In this document: one piece after another, positions 45,748 through 55,428 of the stretch
Position numbering within the stretch: the first letter of the stretch is position 1
Layout of the letters: each line of letters begins with the position of its first letter
From: Darksidea phi
Taxonomy: Eukaryota; Ascomycota; Dothideomycetes; Pleosporales; Lentitheciaceae
NCBI GenBank assembly: GCA_030770425.1
Contig: JASJFT010000008.1
Coordinates: 372,001-436,000, forward strand
Direction: 5' to 3'
DNA length: 64,000 nt
Notes under the pieces: generated by a model
Told to the model about the DNA's origin: nothing
Seen by the model: only the letters and a program-made list of their open reading frames with translations
The model's database searches: none
Translations under genes and position numbers: made by a program

Positions 45748-47933
45748 CTACGCGACAGCCTTCAGCAGCTTCGGACTAATCAGCTCAGTGAATGTGCCTT
45801 CCCAAATACCCTTATCTTTCTCATCACTCTCATTGACGTCTATGTGGAACCCGTCTTTTGCGTTCTGTACATTCTCGTCGACTTTCTGCTCCTTTGGAAT
45901 ATCGCGTGCAGCAAGTCTGAGTCGGAAGGAACCCGCACCGTTACCAGAGTCTCCTTCCTTCTCAACGACGGCCGTCCTGTATTCGCTGAATTCTGGTGTG
46001 ACCGTTGCTGGGTTGATAATCCACATCTTGAAAATGACGACAGTGCCAACCTGAATGTCCTTAGGCTCAAGCGCAGGCAATGCCTCTACATCCTCCGGTA
46101 GCGACGGTAAGTCTGACTGCGCAGCCACCTGAGCGTCCTGCATGAGTTGGCTTTCAATAGCGGCCGTGGGATCGGAGTCTTGTTTCGGGGGGTTGGGAGA
46201 GTCGTCGTAGTCCAGTATCGGCGTTTCAGTGTTCTCCTCACCCTCCGGGCTGGCTGATCCGCGCTTCTTAAATTTCTTATTCTTTTTCTTGTTCACCTTC
46301 TCTCGCATCCGCTTGCTCGCCGGGTCCCAGTGTTGTTTGAATGGAAACGGGGGGGCGCTGAGCTCAACTTCTTCGTCCCAGCATTCGAAGGCAGAGAGCT
46401 TAATTCTCGACTTCCAGAAATCAGGATCGGACGCGCCTTCAGGCTCTGGGGTTTGTTCAATTGGACGCTTCGTTCGTGGGGACATCTTTTCGATATTCTG
46501 CACTTTGGGTTAGCGTTGAAAGACGACTGAAAAAAAAAGCTTGCCTTGGTCTGACGAGCAAGCATACGGCCAATAGCGCTTGTGTCGGGTCGTAGGCGTT
46601 TCTTCAGCGGTGTTTCACCGGCTTCGCCCGTCGAGGATGTTTTCTCAGATAAAGCCTTCGAAGACCTAGCTTTCGGGGACTCTACTTGTGGACTGTGGGC
46701 CTTGGGCGTCGTAATCTTTGGGGTCTCGGATTGCGGTGTGCCCCTTTCCAAATTTGCCATGAATTGTTGCTTCCGCCGCTCAAGCTCCGTACTCTCATTC
46801 GCAAAGGTGTCTGCGGTCGACTGCTCGGCAAGACGTTTGCGCTTCCCAGTCGGGGCAGACGTATTTTTCGCGGGTGTGGGCCAACCATGGATAACCTCGT
46901 TGTTTTCGATGTAAGCGCGCATGTCTTTCAAAGTGGCGTTCTGGTCCAATTTTCCTGCGCTCTTGAGACGTCTCAATTTTTCAGATTGCGCCCGCCGCCG
47001 ATTTCTAAGCTTTGTACTTTTGTGGCCATCCCCGGGGGGCACGAGCGGCTTTGGAGGAGTCTTGGAGGACACGACATCAGGTGCAGAGCTCAGACTTTCA
47101 GAATCAGAGCCGGTAGACGACGAGTCTGAGTCCGAATCTAACTCTGAATCCAGCTCTAGAGAGGAGAGCTCTGAGCTATCGGAGGAGTCAGACGCAGAAG
47201 AAGAAGAGTCGGAATCCATGGAAACATCCGAGTCGCTCTCTCCGCTGGGAGCGAACTCCTCGTCCTTATTGTCACTATCATCCTCATCACCAGCCTCTGC
47301 TTGCATGAAGCGAACCGTCCTATCGCCCTTCCCAACACGGGTTTGCTTGTCCTTTGGACGAGTGGCGGCGCTGCTTGTCGACCCGTTTCCAACCAGCAGC
47401 GGCAAAGTCTCCCCGTTTGTAATCAAACCCGCAATTTCAGTCTCTTCAGCTCCAGCTTCAGTAAGCTCCTCTAGCCGTCTGCGTTTGCGGGGCGGTATTC
47501 TAACGACGGGGCGACTCGGTTGTCTGAGGTAGGGGCGACCGAACGGGATGCCATCTACGAGGTGCCTTCCATCTTCTGAAATCTGGTGACGGCCACAGAG
47601 TGTGCGCGAGCGAACTTCGGCAGTGAGGAGAGGTCGTATCCTGGAGCAGCTGTTAGTCTAGCATGCTGGCAGGGAGGTACTGTGGACACACGAGACATGA
47701 TCGTCGTCCTTCAGTGCCTGCGAGACAGGCGAGAAGTGCAGGCACTCAAAGCCACCAATCTCTACAATGTAATCCTCTAAACCCCATTGCTCCGCTTCAA
47801 GCGGGAGGACCTGGTTGATGTCTTCGAGCAACCTTGCGATGGTGTACGCCTGTGGGCTATTCGTATCCGGGACGCTCCATAATATATTCGTCGTGGGAAG
47901 GCCATTTCGCTGGACCGAAAGTCGCAGCCGCAT
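45748..47933 (-). CDS. Coilin-like nuclear protein (ubiquitin-like N-terminal and Tudor-like C-terminal regions), 695 residues
   Basis: Three exons, 47692-47933, 46545-47640 and 45748-46497. Intron 47641-47691 is GT-AG; intron 46498-46544 begins GCAAGC and is a GC-AG intron. The conserved-looking start MRLRLSVQRNGLP at 47933 was preferred over an upstream ATG (48059). Residues 1-90 (RLLEDINQVLPLEAEQWGLE, GFECLHFSPVSQALKDDDHV, SIRPLL) resemble the ubiquitin-like self-association domain of coilin. A long acidic Ser/Asp/Glu region (about residues 200-290) with flanking basic runs (PPRKRRRLEE, KLRNRRRAQSEKLRRL) follows. Residues about 589-695 (DIQVGTVVIFKMWIINPA, TVTPEFSEYRTAVVEKEG, WEGTFTELISPKLLKAV) resemble the Tudor-like C-terminal domain of coilin. 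Fungi carry an uncharacterised family with this start; the coilin relation is my inference. A nuclear RNA-processing-body role would follow. Confidence 0.82.
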
Positions 47934-49611
47934 GGTAAATGGCGCGATCGTAGGTTGCGTTGAGCATGGAGGGATTAGCGACAAGTGGTGCTGCATTTCT
48001 TCCGAGAGGAGCTTGGGCCACTTTGAGATAACGAGCATGTGATTTGGTGTCTCAAGCATGTTAGCGTGTCGCGTTCAACTCAATGACGTAGAGCAGCATT
48101 TTACACATCCGAGTAAGCGCTCTCTTTTTGATACCGCAGCAAAACGCTCCGACCCGGACCTAGTGTCTCCCAAAATTTCCAGCCTTGGTCTTACATATGG
48201 ATAAAGGAGCAAACCTCGGATTGCGTTCAGAAATTCCCTTCAAACGGCTTTAGGACCTCTCTTAGCGATTCTAGTACGTTTTACAACGTGCGCTTCAACG
48301 GATTCTTCTCTATTCCACTTTTGCTCTTTCGGCCCTAAAGAGAAGTCAATGCAGCACCGGATCCCTTCGAATAGACCGTCTCCGTATATATCCGAGACAC
48401 GTTCTTGCTACTTTTTTAGGGTGCACGGATCAGTAAATTCATTCGGAGCTCCATCGGAGCCCATGAATTCCTTCCTCATTCGAAGCGTCTCAATGCGCTG
48501 GTTGAGTGTGAGTTCGTAAAACACCAAGGCGGAAAACCATCTTCCTGTATTCTGCTGTAGACATTACCTGGACGTCGGTGTCAACAGCCATATAATCATC
48601 CGGACAGCTTATGTACGGATGCGAAAATACTGGCTTGTGCAAGGAAGAAGAGACCAAGAATTTTATATGGAACCTTTGCAAATATGAAGGCATCCAATAG
48701 ATAGTTTGCAATTGGATGACGGATGATGCCCAAATCTTTGCTAGTACGGAACGCTCCTTTTGTAGCATCACAACTTTGATCGGGTGGTGGGTTTCCGAGG
48801 TAGGTAAGATGTCTTCAAGCCTGACAACAGTGCACTGGTCACTGATAGTTGCGCTTGAGTCGTCCGAATAAAAGGAGGCGCGCTTTCGAGGACGAGATGA
48901 ACCCTAGACATCTGGTTCCGGAATTCCATCTTGACATCTTAGAATAGGTGTTTTTTATCATCAAATTAAGAAAGATCATCTGCGGAGACTCGAGTGATAA
49001 TGATGAAGATTCCAAAGATACAGGTGCAGCGTCAGACGTTGCGTCAGCGTTACAGCGAAGCAACCCTGAGAGACGTATACCATTCTCGTTTCTACCGAGT
49101 TTTGGTTTCTACCGAGTTTTGAATGGAGACATAGGCGACGGGGTATAGTTATCTATATAAGTGATAGCTCCTTTTCAGATTTGGGCAACGACGACGGGGG
49201 GCGGCGATCAGAAGCCATGTATTCAGCACAGACAGCACATATAGAACAAGAGCAGACAGCGGCAAACATATCTGGAACGTCTAGAGAACAAGAACGGGGT
49301 TTTGCTGCTCCAGGATCACTTCCTACAGCTGCTCAGTAGGTTCCTTACCTCCTTCAACTCCCATTCTAACAGCAACAGAGAGCTTGATGAACAAAGTGCA
49401 ATTGAGGCAGTCCATAATGGGGAATCCGCCACTAGATACGCAGAAAGGGCAAACAAGAGGCGGCCGCTCGGCACCAGCCGTACCGCCAAAAGTTCTAGCT
49501 AGTGTTCGATTCATCCCATGTGTGGCACGACGCTTCCACGACGCTTCCACGGCCTCAGCGTTCACAACGTCGCAACCCCAAGTCGCGATATTCCGCAACC
49601 GTTCTACGAGG
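47934..49611. other. Intergenic region with possible coding remnants
   Basis: On the minus strand from about 48895 to 48490 one frame, opening after a TAG acceptor, reads RASFYSDDSSATISDQCTVV, LEDILPTSE and KVVMLQKERSVLAKIW to a stop; it may be an exon of an unrecognised gene. On the plus strand 49218-49340 begins MYSAQTAHIEQEQTAA and ends in a TAG. Neither could be assigned. No RNA gene was recognised. Confidence 0.35.
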
Positions 49612-49800
49612 CTTCCATACCTTCCATACCTTCCATACCTTCCATACCTTCCATACCTTCCATACCTTCCATACCTTCCATACCTTCCATACCTTCCNNN
49701 NNNNNNNNNNNNNNNNNNNNNNNNNNNNNNNNNNNNNNNNNNNNTACCTTCCATACCTTCCATACCTTCCATACCTTCCATACCTTCCATACCTTCCATG
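49612..49800. repeat. 9 bp minisatellite interrupted by an assembly gap
   Basis: CTTCCATAC is repeated without variation on both sides of a run of 47 N (49698-49744): about nine copies before and about six after. The N run means the true copy number is unknown. All three frames are open through it and give meaningless repeats of Tyr-Leu-Pro, Ile-Pro-Ser or Phe-His-Thr. Confidence 0.97.
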
Positions 49801-49844
49801 AATAGATAACTGTCGGAGTATATTCGGCTATATTACAAAAATAA

Positions 49845-50200
49845 CCCCTTCCCCAGGAGCCTTGGCTACTACACGGTGTGACGTTTTATTGGCTCCTACG
49901 CTGGCTATATTTTTCATAATTGTATTATCTTACTATATTTAATATTTTAATATTATAAAGCTAGAATAGTCTTCTTATATATTATAATATTTAGAAAGAA
50001 ATACCTTTTTATATTACCTTTTTGGGCTATTCTACAAGTTTAACGACGCAATAGCTACTACTTATTCGATATAATGTTTATTAATATCGAGTAGGTTAAT
50101 ATATAGCTTAAAAACCTTTACTTAAGTAGCTATAATTTTCTCTACTATTAAGTTCTATACTTATACCTCTTCCTTTATAATATCTATAAATTTCAAGCAT
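49845..50200. repeat. AT-rich RIP-like segment with family B copy
   Basis: A very AT-rich block (for example TTAATATTTTAATATTATAA near 49940) that includes a transition-altered copy of family B at 49998-50072. Confidence 0.7.
49998..50072 (+). repeat. Dispersed repeat, family B, RIP-altered copy
   Basis: Aligned by eye with 57283-57358, this copy keeps length and position but shows roughly ten G-to-A and C-to-T differences (for example TTTGACGACGCGATGG becomes TTTAACGACGCAATAG) and few transversions. Confidence 0.85.
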
Positions 50201-50342
50201 TTAACACCCCACATAAGATTGATCTGCATGCAATCCAAGTATACTGCAAATCAGACATTCACTGAATTTATCTTACCCGCTTTCAGCCTCGTTTTTCTTT
50301 TCATCCCTTCGTTTGCTTACCACCTACCTGAGCCGCTCAAGA

Positions 50343-52246
50343 ATGACAGATCCCCTATCCATACTTGGGGCAGTTAGTGCGGTTGGAACTATTATCGAGC
50401 TTGTCACTAAAACCATTGATGGAGTGCGCGGAATTCGAGGTCGTTGGAAAGAGGCAGATCTCGCATTCGGCAGCCTTGTATCGCAGCTTATAGCACTCCG
50501 TGCAGCATTCAGCAATATTCAGCAGTGGACGAGTAATAATTTGAGGTACGATCCCGATCAGCAAGTTTTAAAGGACCTTGACGTGTCAATATCCTGTTGC
50601 AAATTGCTCGTGGAGCAGTTCGATACTTTCCTCTCCGATCTTAACCAGCATCCCGACACACCCTTGGATTTTCTAGCAGAATGAAATTCCTTTTTGGAAC
50701 GAAGGATTTAGAGGGAGTCCAGAGAATGGTTGAACGACAAGTAAGCGCCTTGACACTACTGCTCACGGCATTTAACTGGTAATGTATGATCCTACAATAT
50801 CTGAATACAAGCCTCTGATTGCCGCCACGATAGTAGAACCATTTCAGAACAGAAGGCTTTACTTCAAGACCCCAGGTCTAGGAGCATTATCGGACAAGTG
50901 GAGCATGATTCTACCTCGTTGTTTTGTTCATCGCGATTCATCTTCTTTATTCAGTGACCGGACAGACAACCTCTCAAGATTCTCAATTCGTTTCGATTTT
51001 GACAAAGAGCTTTTCGTCACTAGAGTATACGACAAGATATTCCGAGGTTCGGTCAAGGATGCGCTTAAACGGCGGAGGGCATTTCCGCAATAAGGAGAGA
51101 ACGCCTCCCGAGACGGGAACACGACAATGGGGCCGACGGAATAGAATCGATGATAAGAAACGGTCTGACATGATTGACCAAGAACTCCGGAGACACCATA
51201 TTATCTCTCACACCCGACATTACCTCTCTAGTCCCCGGAGATCCTACCAGTGGGAAGGATCGGATCTTGAAACAGATGAAATGTCTGAGTCAAGGTGGTT
51301 ACACTGTGGCAGAGCGGATGCAGTATCAACGTGCCATTCATGAAAATGTCATTGAATGCATCCGGTTTCTGTTAGAAACCATGAGGAAGCAAGATGTTAC
51401 GCCGGACTCAGAGATCAACAACGTTCACTATGTTTTCCTGCTCGGTCATGTCCTTCGTCGAGACCCCGTCAGACCACTCCAAGGCAACATTGGTGATGCA
51501 ATCTACTCGCTATGGAATGATCCCTGTATTCATCAAATACTTGATCGTATCCCTGATCTCGAATCAATGGAGTACGGACGATAGTAAGTACTTCGGTTCT
51601 CATGTATGGGCCGACACTAAATACTTGAAGTTTCGTAAGCAACGTTCAACGAATTACTGCCCCAGGATACATACCCTCCGATGCGGATATACTTCAAGCT
51701 CGCATCAAATCGAACGGTATATATACTACCAGGCTTTGCTAAGGAAAATTGACCTTCCGCCTCTCTACTGCCGACTTGGAGACAGCGTGCAGTGTGAAAT
51801 GGCTCCATCAATTCGAAGACGTACAATCGATCATATTTGCCGTGGACCTGTCATGCTATGATCAACCCACTCTGGACGATCCGTCGAAAAACCGAATGAG
51901 AGAGAACATGGTCTTGTTCGATCGTATTATCAATCTAAACTGGTTCAAGCACACGTCAATCATACTGCTCTTCAACCATGTCAGCATTTTCAAACGAAAA
52001 CTGTCTGTGTAGCCCCTCAGAGACCACTTTCCAGAATTTGCTGGTCGCCATAGTTCCAACGAGGCTGCAGATTTCCTGATGCAGAGCTTTATCCGACTCA
52101 ACCGCATCAATCGCCGGGGTATATATGTTTACTTCACGGATGAAGATGATCGTTTGATCCTGCAGCGTGTGATGGGCGCTCTGAAAGATACGATTGTCAA
52201 CTCTCAGCTTCGCGTTTCTGTGGTTCAAGCGGACATCAATACCTGA
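50343..52246 (+). pseudogene. Decayed G-alpha-like gene with fungal STAND N-terminal domain
   Basis: Begins at an ATG (50343) with MTDPLSILGAVSAVGTIIEL, the N-domain common to fungal STAND/NACHT proteins and fused G-alpha proteins; the frame stops at 50684, while GVQRMVERQVSALTLLLTAF continues it in another frame. After MIDQELRR (frame one) the G-alpha core resumes in a second frame: LVPGDPTSGKDRILKQMK, YTVAERMQYQRAIHENVIEC, then an intron 51584-51639, ITAPGYIPSDADILQARIK, a TAA near 51735, VKWLHQFEDVQSIIFAVDLS, WFKHTSIILLFNHVSIFKRK, a TAG near 52010 and DHFPEF. Nucleotide-binding motifs are lost: P-loop GKS/T reads GKD, switch II DxGGQ is TADLET-like, NKxD reads NHVS. Stops can come from C-to-T changes. 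Non-functional in this sequence. Confidence 0.8.
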
Positions 52247-52618
52247 ATTGGTGGAGAGGGCATTTCAAAAACCATCTACATGACGTAGCACATGGGTAAC
52301 GAACTCAGAAAGAAAGGCTACGCAAAGGGCTCAAAGAGAACGAATGTTTGCTCACAAATTGAAACCGGCGTCTTGAATATCGTTATTAGTTGCCCGATAG
52401 CTGCGCGCTCTCGTCTAGATCAAGCAACATTTATGAATCAAGGATGCTATCACGCCCGGTTCACAGCAGCATGTCTGATTGGTACTCGTGGTTACTCTGA
52501 TCCGCGAGATATATCGAACAATATCACATGTCGGCCATCCCCCGCAGTAACCCTGTTCAATTCCCGGCGACAATATGTAGCCTTCCCGCAATGCGGACGA
52601 GGCCTGGAGATTGTCTGG
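52247..52618. other. Spacer between G-alpha relic and precursor gene
   Basis: Would contain the 3' UTR of the minus-strand precursor gene. No further copies of the precursor repeat are visible here, and no gene was recognised. Confidence 0.45.
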
Positions 52619-52925
52619 CTAGTAACCTTGCTCGGCATACGACGAGTCCTGCTTTTCGCCCACGTTGAGCATTGCGTCGGTTTCAAAGTGGGCTCTCTTG
52701 TATGTTTCGGCATACGAGGACTCGGACTTCTCGCCCACATTCAGCATTTGGTCGGGTTCAAAGTCTTGAACACATTGTTAGATCAAGCGCTATATTTCCC
52801 GTCTACATCTGCTGATAGTAGCGGAACGAAATGGGCCACTTACGACCGGAATGGGCTGTCGGAGCTCCCAAAGTGGGAGCCATCAGGGCTAGCGCAAGCG
52901 CGAGAGTAGTAAGGCGAGTGAGCAT
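52619..52925 (-). CDS. Secreted repeat-peptide precursor, 75 residues (candidate RiPP/Kex2-processed precursor)
   Basis: Two exons, 52844-52925 and 52619-52764; intron 52765-52843 has a perfect GTAAGT donor and CAAG acceptor. Residues 1-20 are a signal peptide (MLTRLTTLALALALMAPTLG). The rest is two near-identical units: HFEPDQMLNVGEKSESSYAE plus TYKRA, and HFETDAMLNVGEKQDSSYAE plus QGY at the end. A Lys-Arg Kex2 site lies in the spacer between the units. Signal peptide, acidic repeats, internal KR and Tyr-containing ends are the layout of dikaritin RiPP precursors and other Kex2-processed repeat proteins. Upstream, divergently, lies a truncated UstYa-like gene, the tailoring enzyme family of such peptides. 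The core peptide cannot be assigned; an ordinary small secreted protein is the alternative. On the opposite strand the repeat creates a false 205-codon frame. Confidence 0.75.
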
Positions 52926-53778
52926 ATTTGCTGATTTAGTGTTGAGAGTGGTCAGGCTGCAAGGTATGTCTTCCGGAGCTTTGTTCGTTGTGGGTTGGGA
53001 ATAAGCAAGCTGTGTGCGCCGTTCAGACGACACTCTCTTATACTTTATGATGTTCCACTTCCATGACCAAGGTAGCTCAAAGATTAGGGGACAGGACTAA
53101 CACACCCCCCATTTGAGGGTGAATGCTCTACACTACGCCTAATATGGACGCTCTTTTCTAGATAGATAGTAGGAGCCCATCTAAGTGGTGTACGTATATT
53201 ATGGTATATTGTTCAGAAAAATAAAAGGCAAAGGTGCATGAAAGGCGATAAGCCGTTGTCGAATCGTGAGTCTCATCTACTGCACGATAGCTTGCGAGGA
53301 TCCCCACAAGCCCTACCTTCCCCGCTTCGCTATCAATATGTTTGCCTCTTTTAATTAAACTTGATCATGAGCACAACTTGGGAGTGGCATGTGCAGGTGT
53401 CAACTGGTGGGATATAGCTGCTTGCCTCCTTGTACCCCACCTTCTCCATTCAAATACTAATACCAAACACGTCATTGATATAATGAACTATCGCGTCAAA
53501 CACCCTCTCGGTCCTGAACTAGGGGGATCATTATCCGAATGCATGTGACATGATGTGTCCGGCAGTTGGATGGCAAGACAGTCATACTATGAGCAGGCAT
53601 GTGAATAAAGTCCGTTCTTTAAAAGTGGGGATACCTGATAACCTCATTACGAACCTAAGCTGTGAACCTATCTCCTAGTGCTCAGTCCAAACTTTATAAG
53701 CTCTTTATATTCGAACTAGTGCCTTCGTTCATCCTCGCCTCGTCTGAACAGGTTGGAATCACCGCAATTCTCGTCACC
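52926..53778. other. Shared divergent promoter region of precursor and UstYa-like genes
   Basis: 853 bp between two divergent start codons. A TATA-like element for the minus-strand gene is at 53035-53042. No coding frame is supported. Confidence 0.45.
53035..53042 (-). promoter_or_regulatory. TATA-like box of the precursor gene
   Basis: TATAAGAG on the minus strand, 110 bp upstream of the precursor ATG at 52925. Confidence 0.45.
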
Positions 53779-54210
53779 ATGTTCCGCAAACCTGTCTACA
53801 CAGTGCTCTCTATGAAAGAATCTACTGAATCTAGTGCAGCGCTTCTGAACGATGCTCATTTTCTTCGTGCGGAGAGGCATAGCAAGCTCTGCAAGCGGTT
53901 GCATTGGATCATTCACGTTCTCGCTTGCCTCATCATCGGCGTAATGTCCATCGGCCTATATTCAGCTACGCAGACGAGCCGGACCAAATGCTGGGACATG
54001 TTCAATTATTATTGTAAGATATCGCTAGCCACAAGGAAACAAATAAGCTGACTTTCGGGAACTACGTTTGCAGCCCCCGTGAATGAGGCAGTCACTTCAC
54101 ATTCGTATGTTCACCAAGTCTTCAATGGCTCGCTCTGGAACAAGAATCCTTTCAAAGGACCACCAACGGAGGAGGTTGAGAAGGCGTGGTATGATATTTA
54201 TGAAATGTGA
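53779..54210 (+). pseudogene. Truncated UstYa-like (DUF3328) oxidase
   Basis: UstYa-family proteins carry out oxidative cyclisation in fungal dikaritin RiPP pathways and related metabolite pathways. Exons 53779-54013 and 54074-54210, intron 54014-54073 (GT-AG), giving at most 123 residues against about 230-270 for the family. Visible: a cytoplasmic N terminus, one membrane segment (LHWIIHVLACLIIGVMSIGL), and the lumenal opening SPVNEAV, HQVFNGSLWNKNPFKGPP, TEEVEKAWYDIYEM, which is typical of DUF3328. The frame then ends (TGA 54208-54210), and splicing the possible GTGAGC donor at 54207 to the next acceptor does not restore the family. The two catalytic HxxHC motifs are absent from the following DNA; instead the tail of a 7TM gene begins by 54285. 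Most likely a deletion relic; a functional short protein is unlikely. Confidence 0.78.
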
Positions 54211-54284
54211 GCATAATCACCGCGTCCTGAAGTGTTATTTTTGGGGTGGAAGATCCTTTAACCAACTGACACAGCCTTGTGTAG

Positions 54285-54961
54285 GTATGGCGCCTCCAGC
54301 TCGACCTAAAGCACAAGATAGCAGTCACAGTCGTCTTCCTTCTGGGTGGCTTGTCCGCCTCCCTCCAACCTGCTCCGTAGACCATGCTAACTCTCTTTCA
54401 GCGTCTTCGTCGCCAGCCTCAACAATGCCATTGTTCAGCTCGTCTACCTCACCGACCCCGGTATTGCCAACAAGGAGAGCGGTGCCAATTTCTTCCAAGG
54501 TATATTATGTGGAGGCGACCCTTGTTCCACCTTTATATCAAGCTTTCATCATTTACATTTCCCGCTGACTGTAAACAGGATCTTCTATCCTTTTCTCGAA
54601 CTGGCCCGCTATCGAGGTTGGCGTTGGCTTGCTTGCGTCCAACCTCCCACACCTTTCCTTTCGGATGGCGCGGGCGATTCGAGATTGCCTTCCCTCTGCG
54701 CTGCTCAGCAAATTTCGACATGAGACACCGGCGCACTCTAATGAACCCAAGATTAAGCGACCGTCCGGCCAAGAGGCGCACCAGGGACAGGGCGAGTACG
54801 AAGAAAGAACGGAGAGAGAGCATGTGTTGTGGCAAGATGAGGCTTCCAGAGGCGAGCGCATGGCGATATCCAGATCGTTGGGGCATAGCTCAGGGTGGAG
54901 CACGGATATGATCGAGCTGCGGGAGGTTGGGGGGAGCAAAATCGGTGAACAAGCGGTGTAG
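54285..54961 (+). pseudogene. C-terminal fragment of a fungal rhodopsin-domain (PTH11-related) 7TM protein
   Basis: Three exon pieces, 54285-54352, 54402-54499 and 54579-54961, spliced by GT-AG introns 54353-54401 and 54500-54578, encode about 182 residues in one frame. The text VWRLQLDLKHKIAVTVVFLL, GGFVFVASLNNAIVQLVYLT, FSNWPAIEVGVGLLASNLP is the TM5-TM7 part of the fungal rhodopsin-domain family of integral membrane proteins, followed by a hydrophilic cytoplasmic tail ending RSLGHSSGWSTDMIELREV. TM1-TM4 and the start are missing: upstream sequence is the truncated UstYa-like gene. No in-frame ATG precedes the fragment. It is therefore a 5'-truncated gene joined to a 3'-truncated one. Confidence 0.78.
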
Positions 54962-55428
54962 ATAAGGCGGCGGCGCAGCAGAAGCTCTGAAAGTTGGTCT
55001 CTGACGGCCTTTAGGATTAGACTTAGATTCATGGAATCAAGATAATTGCTTTGGACATCATCCGTTCCTGGAACTCTAATAGGATGGGCAATTATCGTGT
55101 ATAAGGTGTGGGTATAGCACCTCTACTGTGTACAAACTTCTACTGTTTCGTGCGGACCTTACAAAGAGACTCCCACTATGCAAATCCAAACCAAATGATG
55201 AGCAAAATGTTGCTTCGCTCTTTTCCGAACCCGTTTACTCATATATTGATACACCTTTTTTGATGCGAGACGTTGGAGTAAACATGTGGTAAGCACGTGT
55301 CCACAGGTATCTGACATCATTGTTGCCATCCAATCACTCCACACCAGCACCCATTCCTTACTTCCCTTGGTAGCTTCACGCGACTTAACATAATCCGGGC
55401 TATTCGTGGTTTCTGGTGTCTTCGCGCC
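54962..55428. other. Spacer with dispersed repeat copy
   Basis: Contains family A copy 2 at 55091-55180 and the promoter of the FAD monooxygenase. No gene was recognised. Confidence 0.5.
55091..55180 (+). repeat. Dispersed repeat, family A, copy 2
   Basis: Second copy of the element at 12336-12427, same orientation, about 42 kb away. Differences are mainly transitions plus a 3 bp deletion. Confidence 0.85.

Noticed and set aside
49370..49500. Faint resemblance to a pogo-type transposase helix-turn-helix (AIEAVHNGES)
   Set aside because: Too short and followed by non-matching sequence; no transposase core or inverted ends.
49323..49809. Open frames of 95-158 codons on both strands
   Set aside because: They are open only because a 9 bp repeat has no stops in any frame and because Ns were translated as X.
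52292..52909. 205-codon plus-strand frame
   Set aside because: It is the antisense of the two repeat units and signal peptide of the minus-strand precursor gene; its apparent internal repeats come from that gene.
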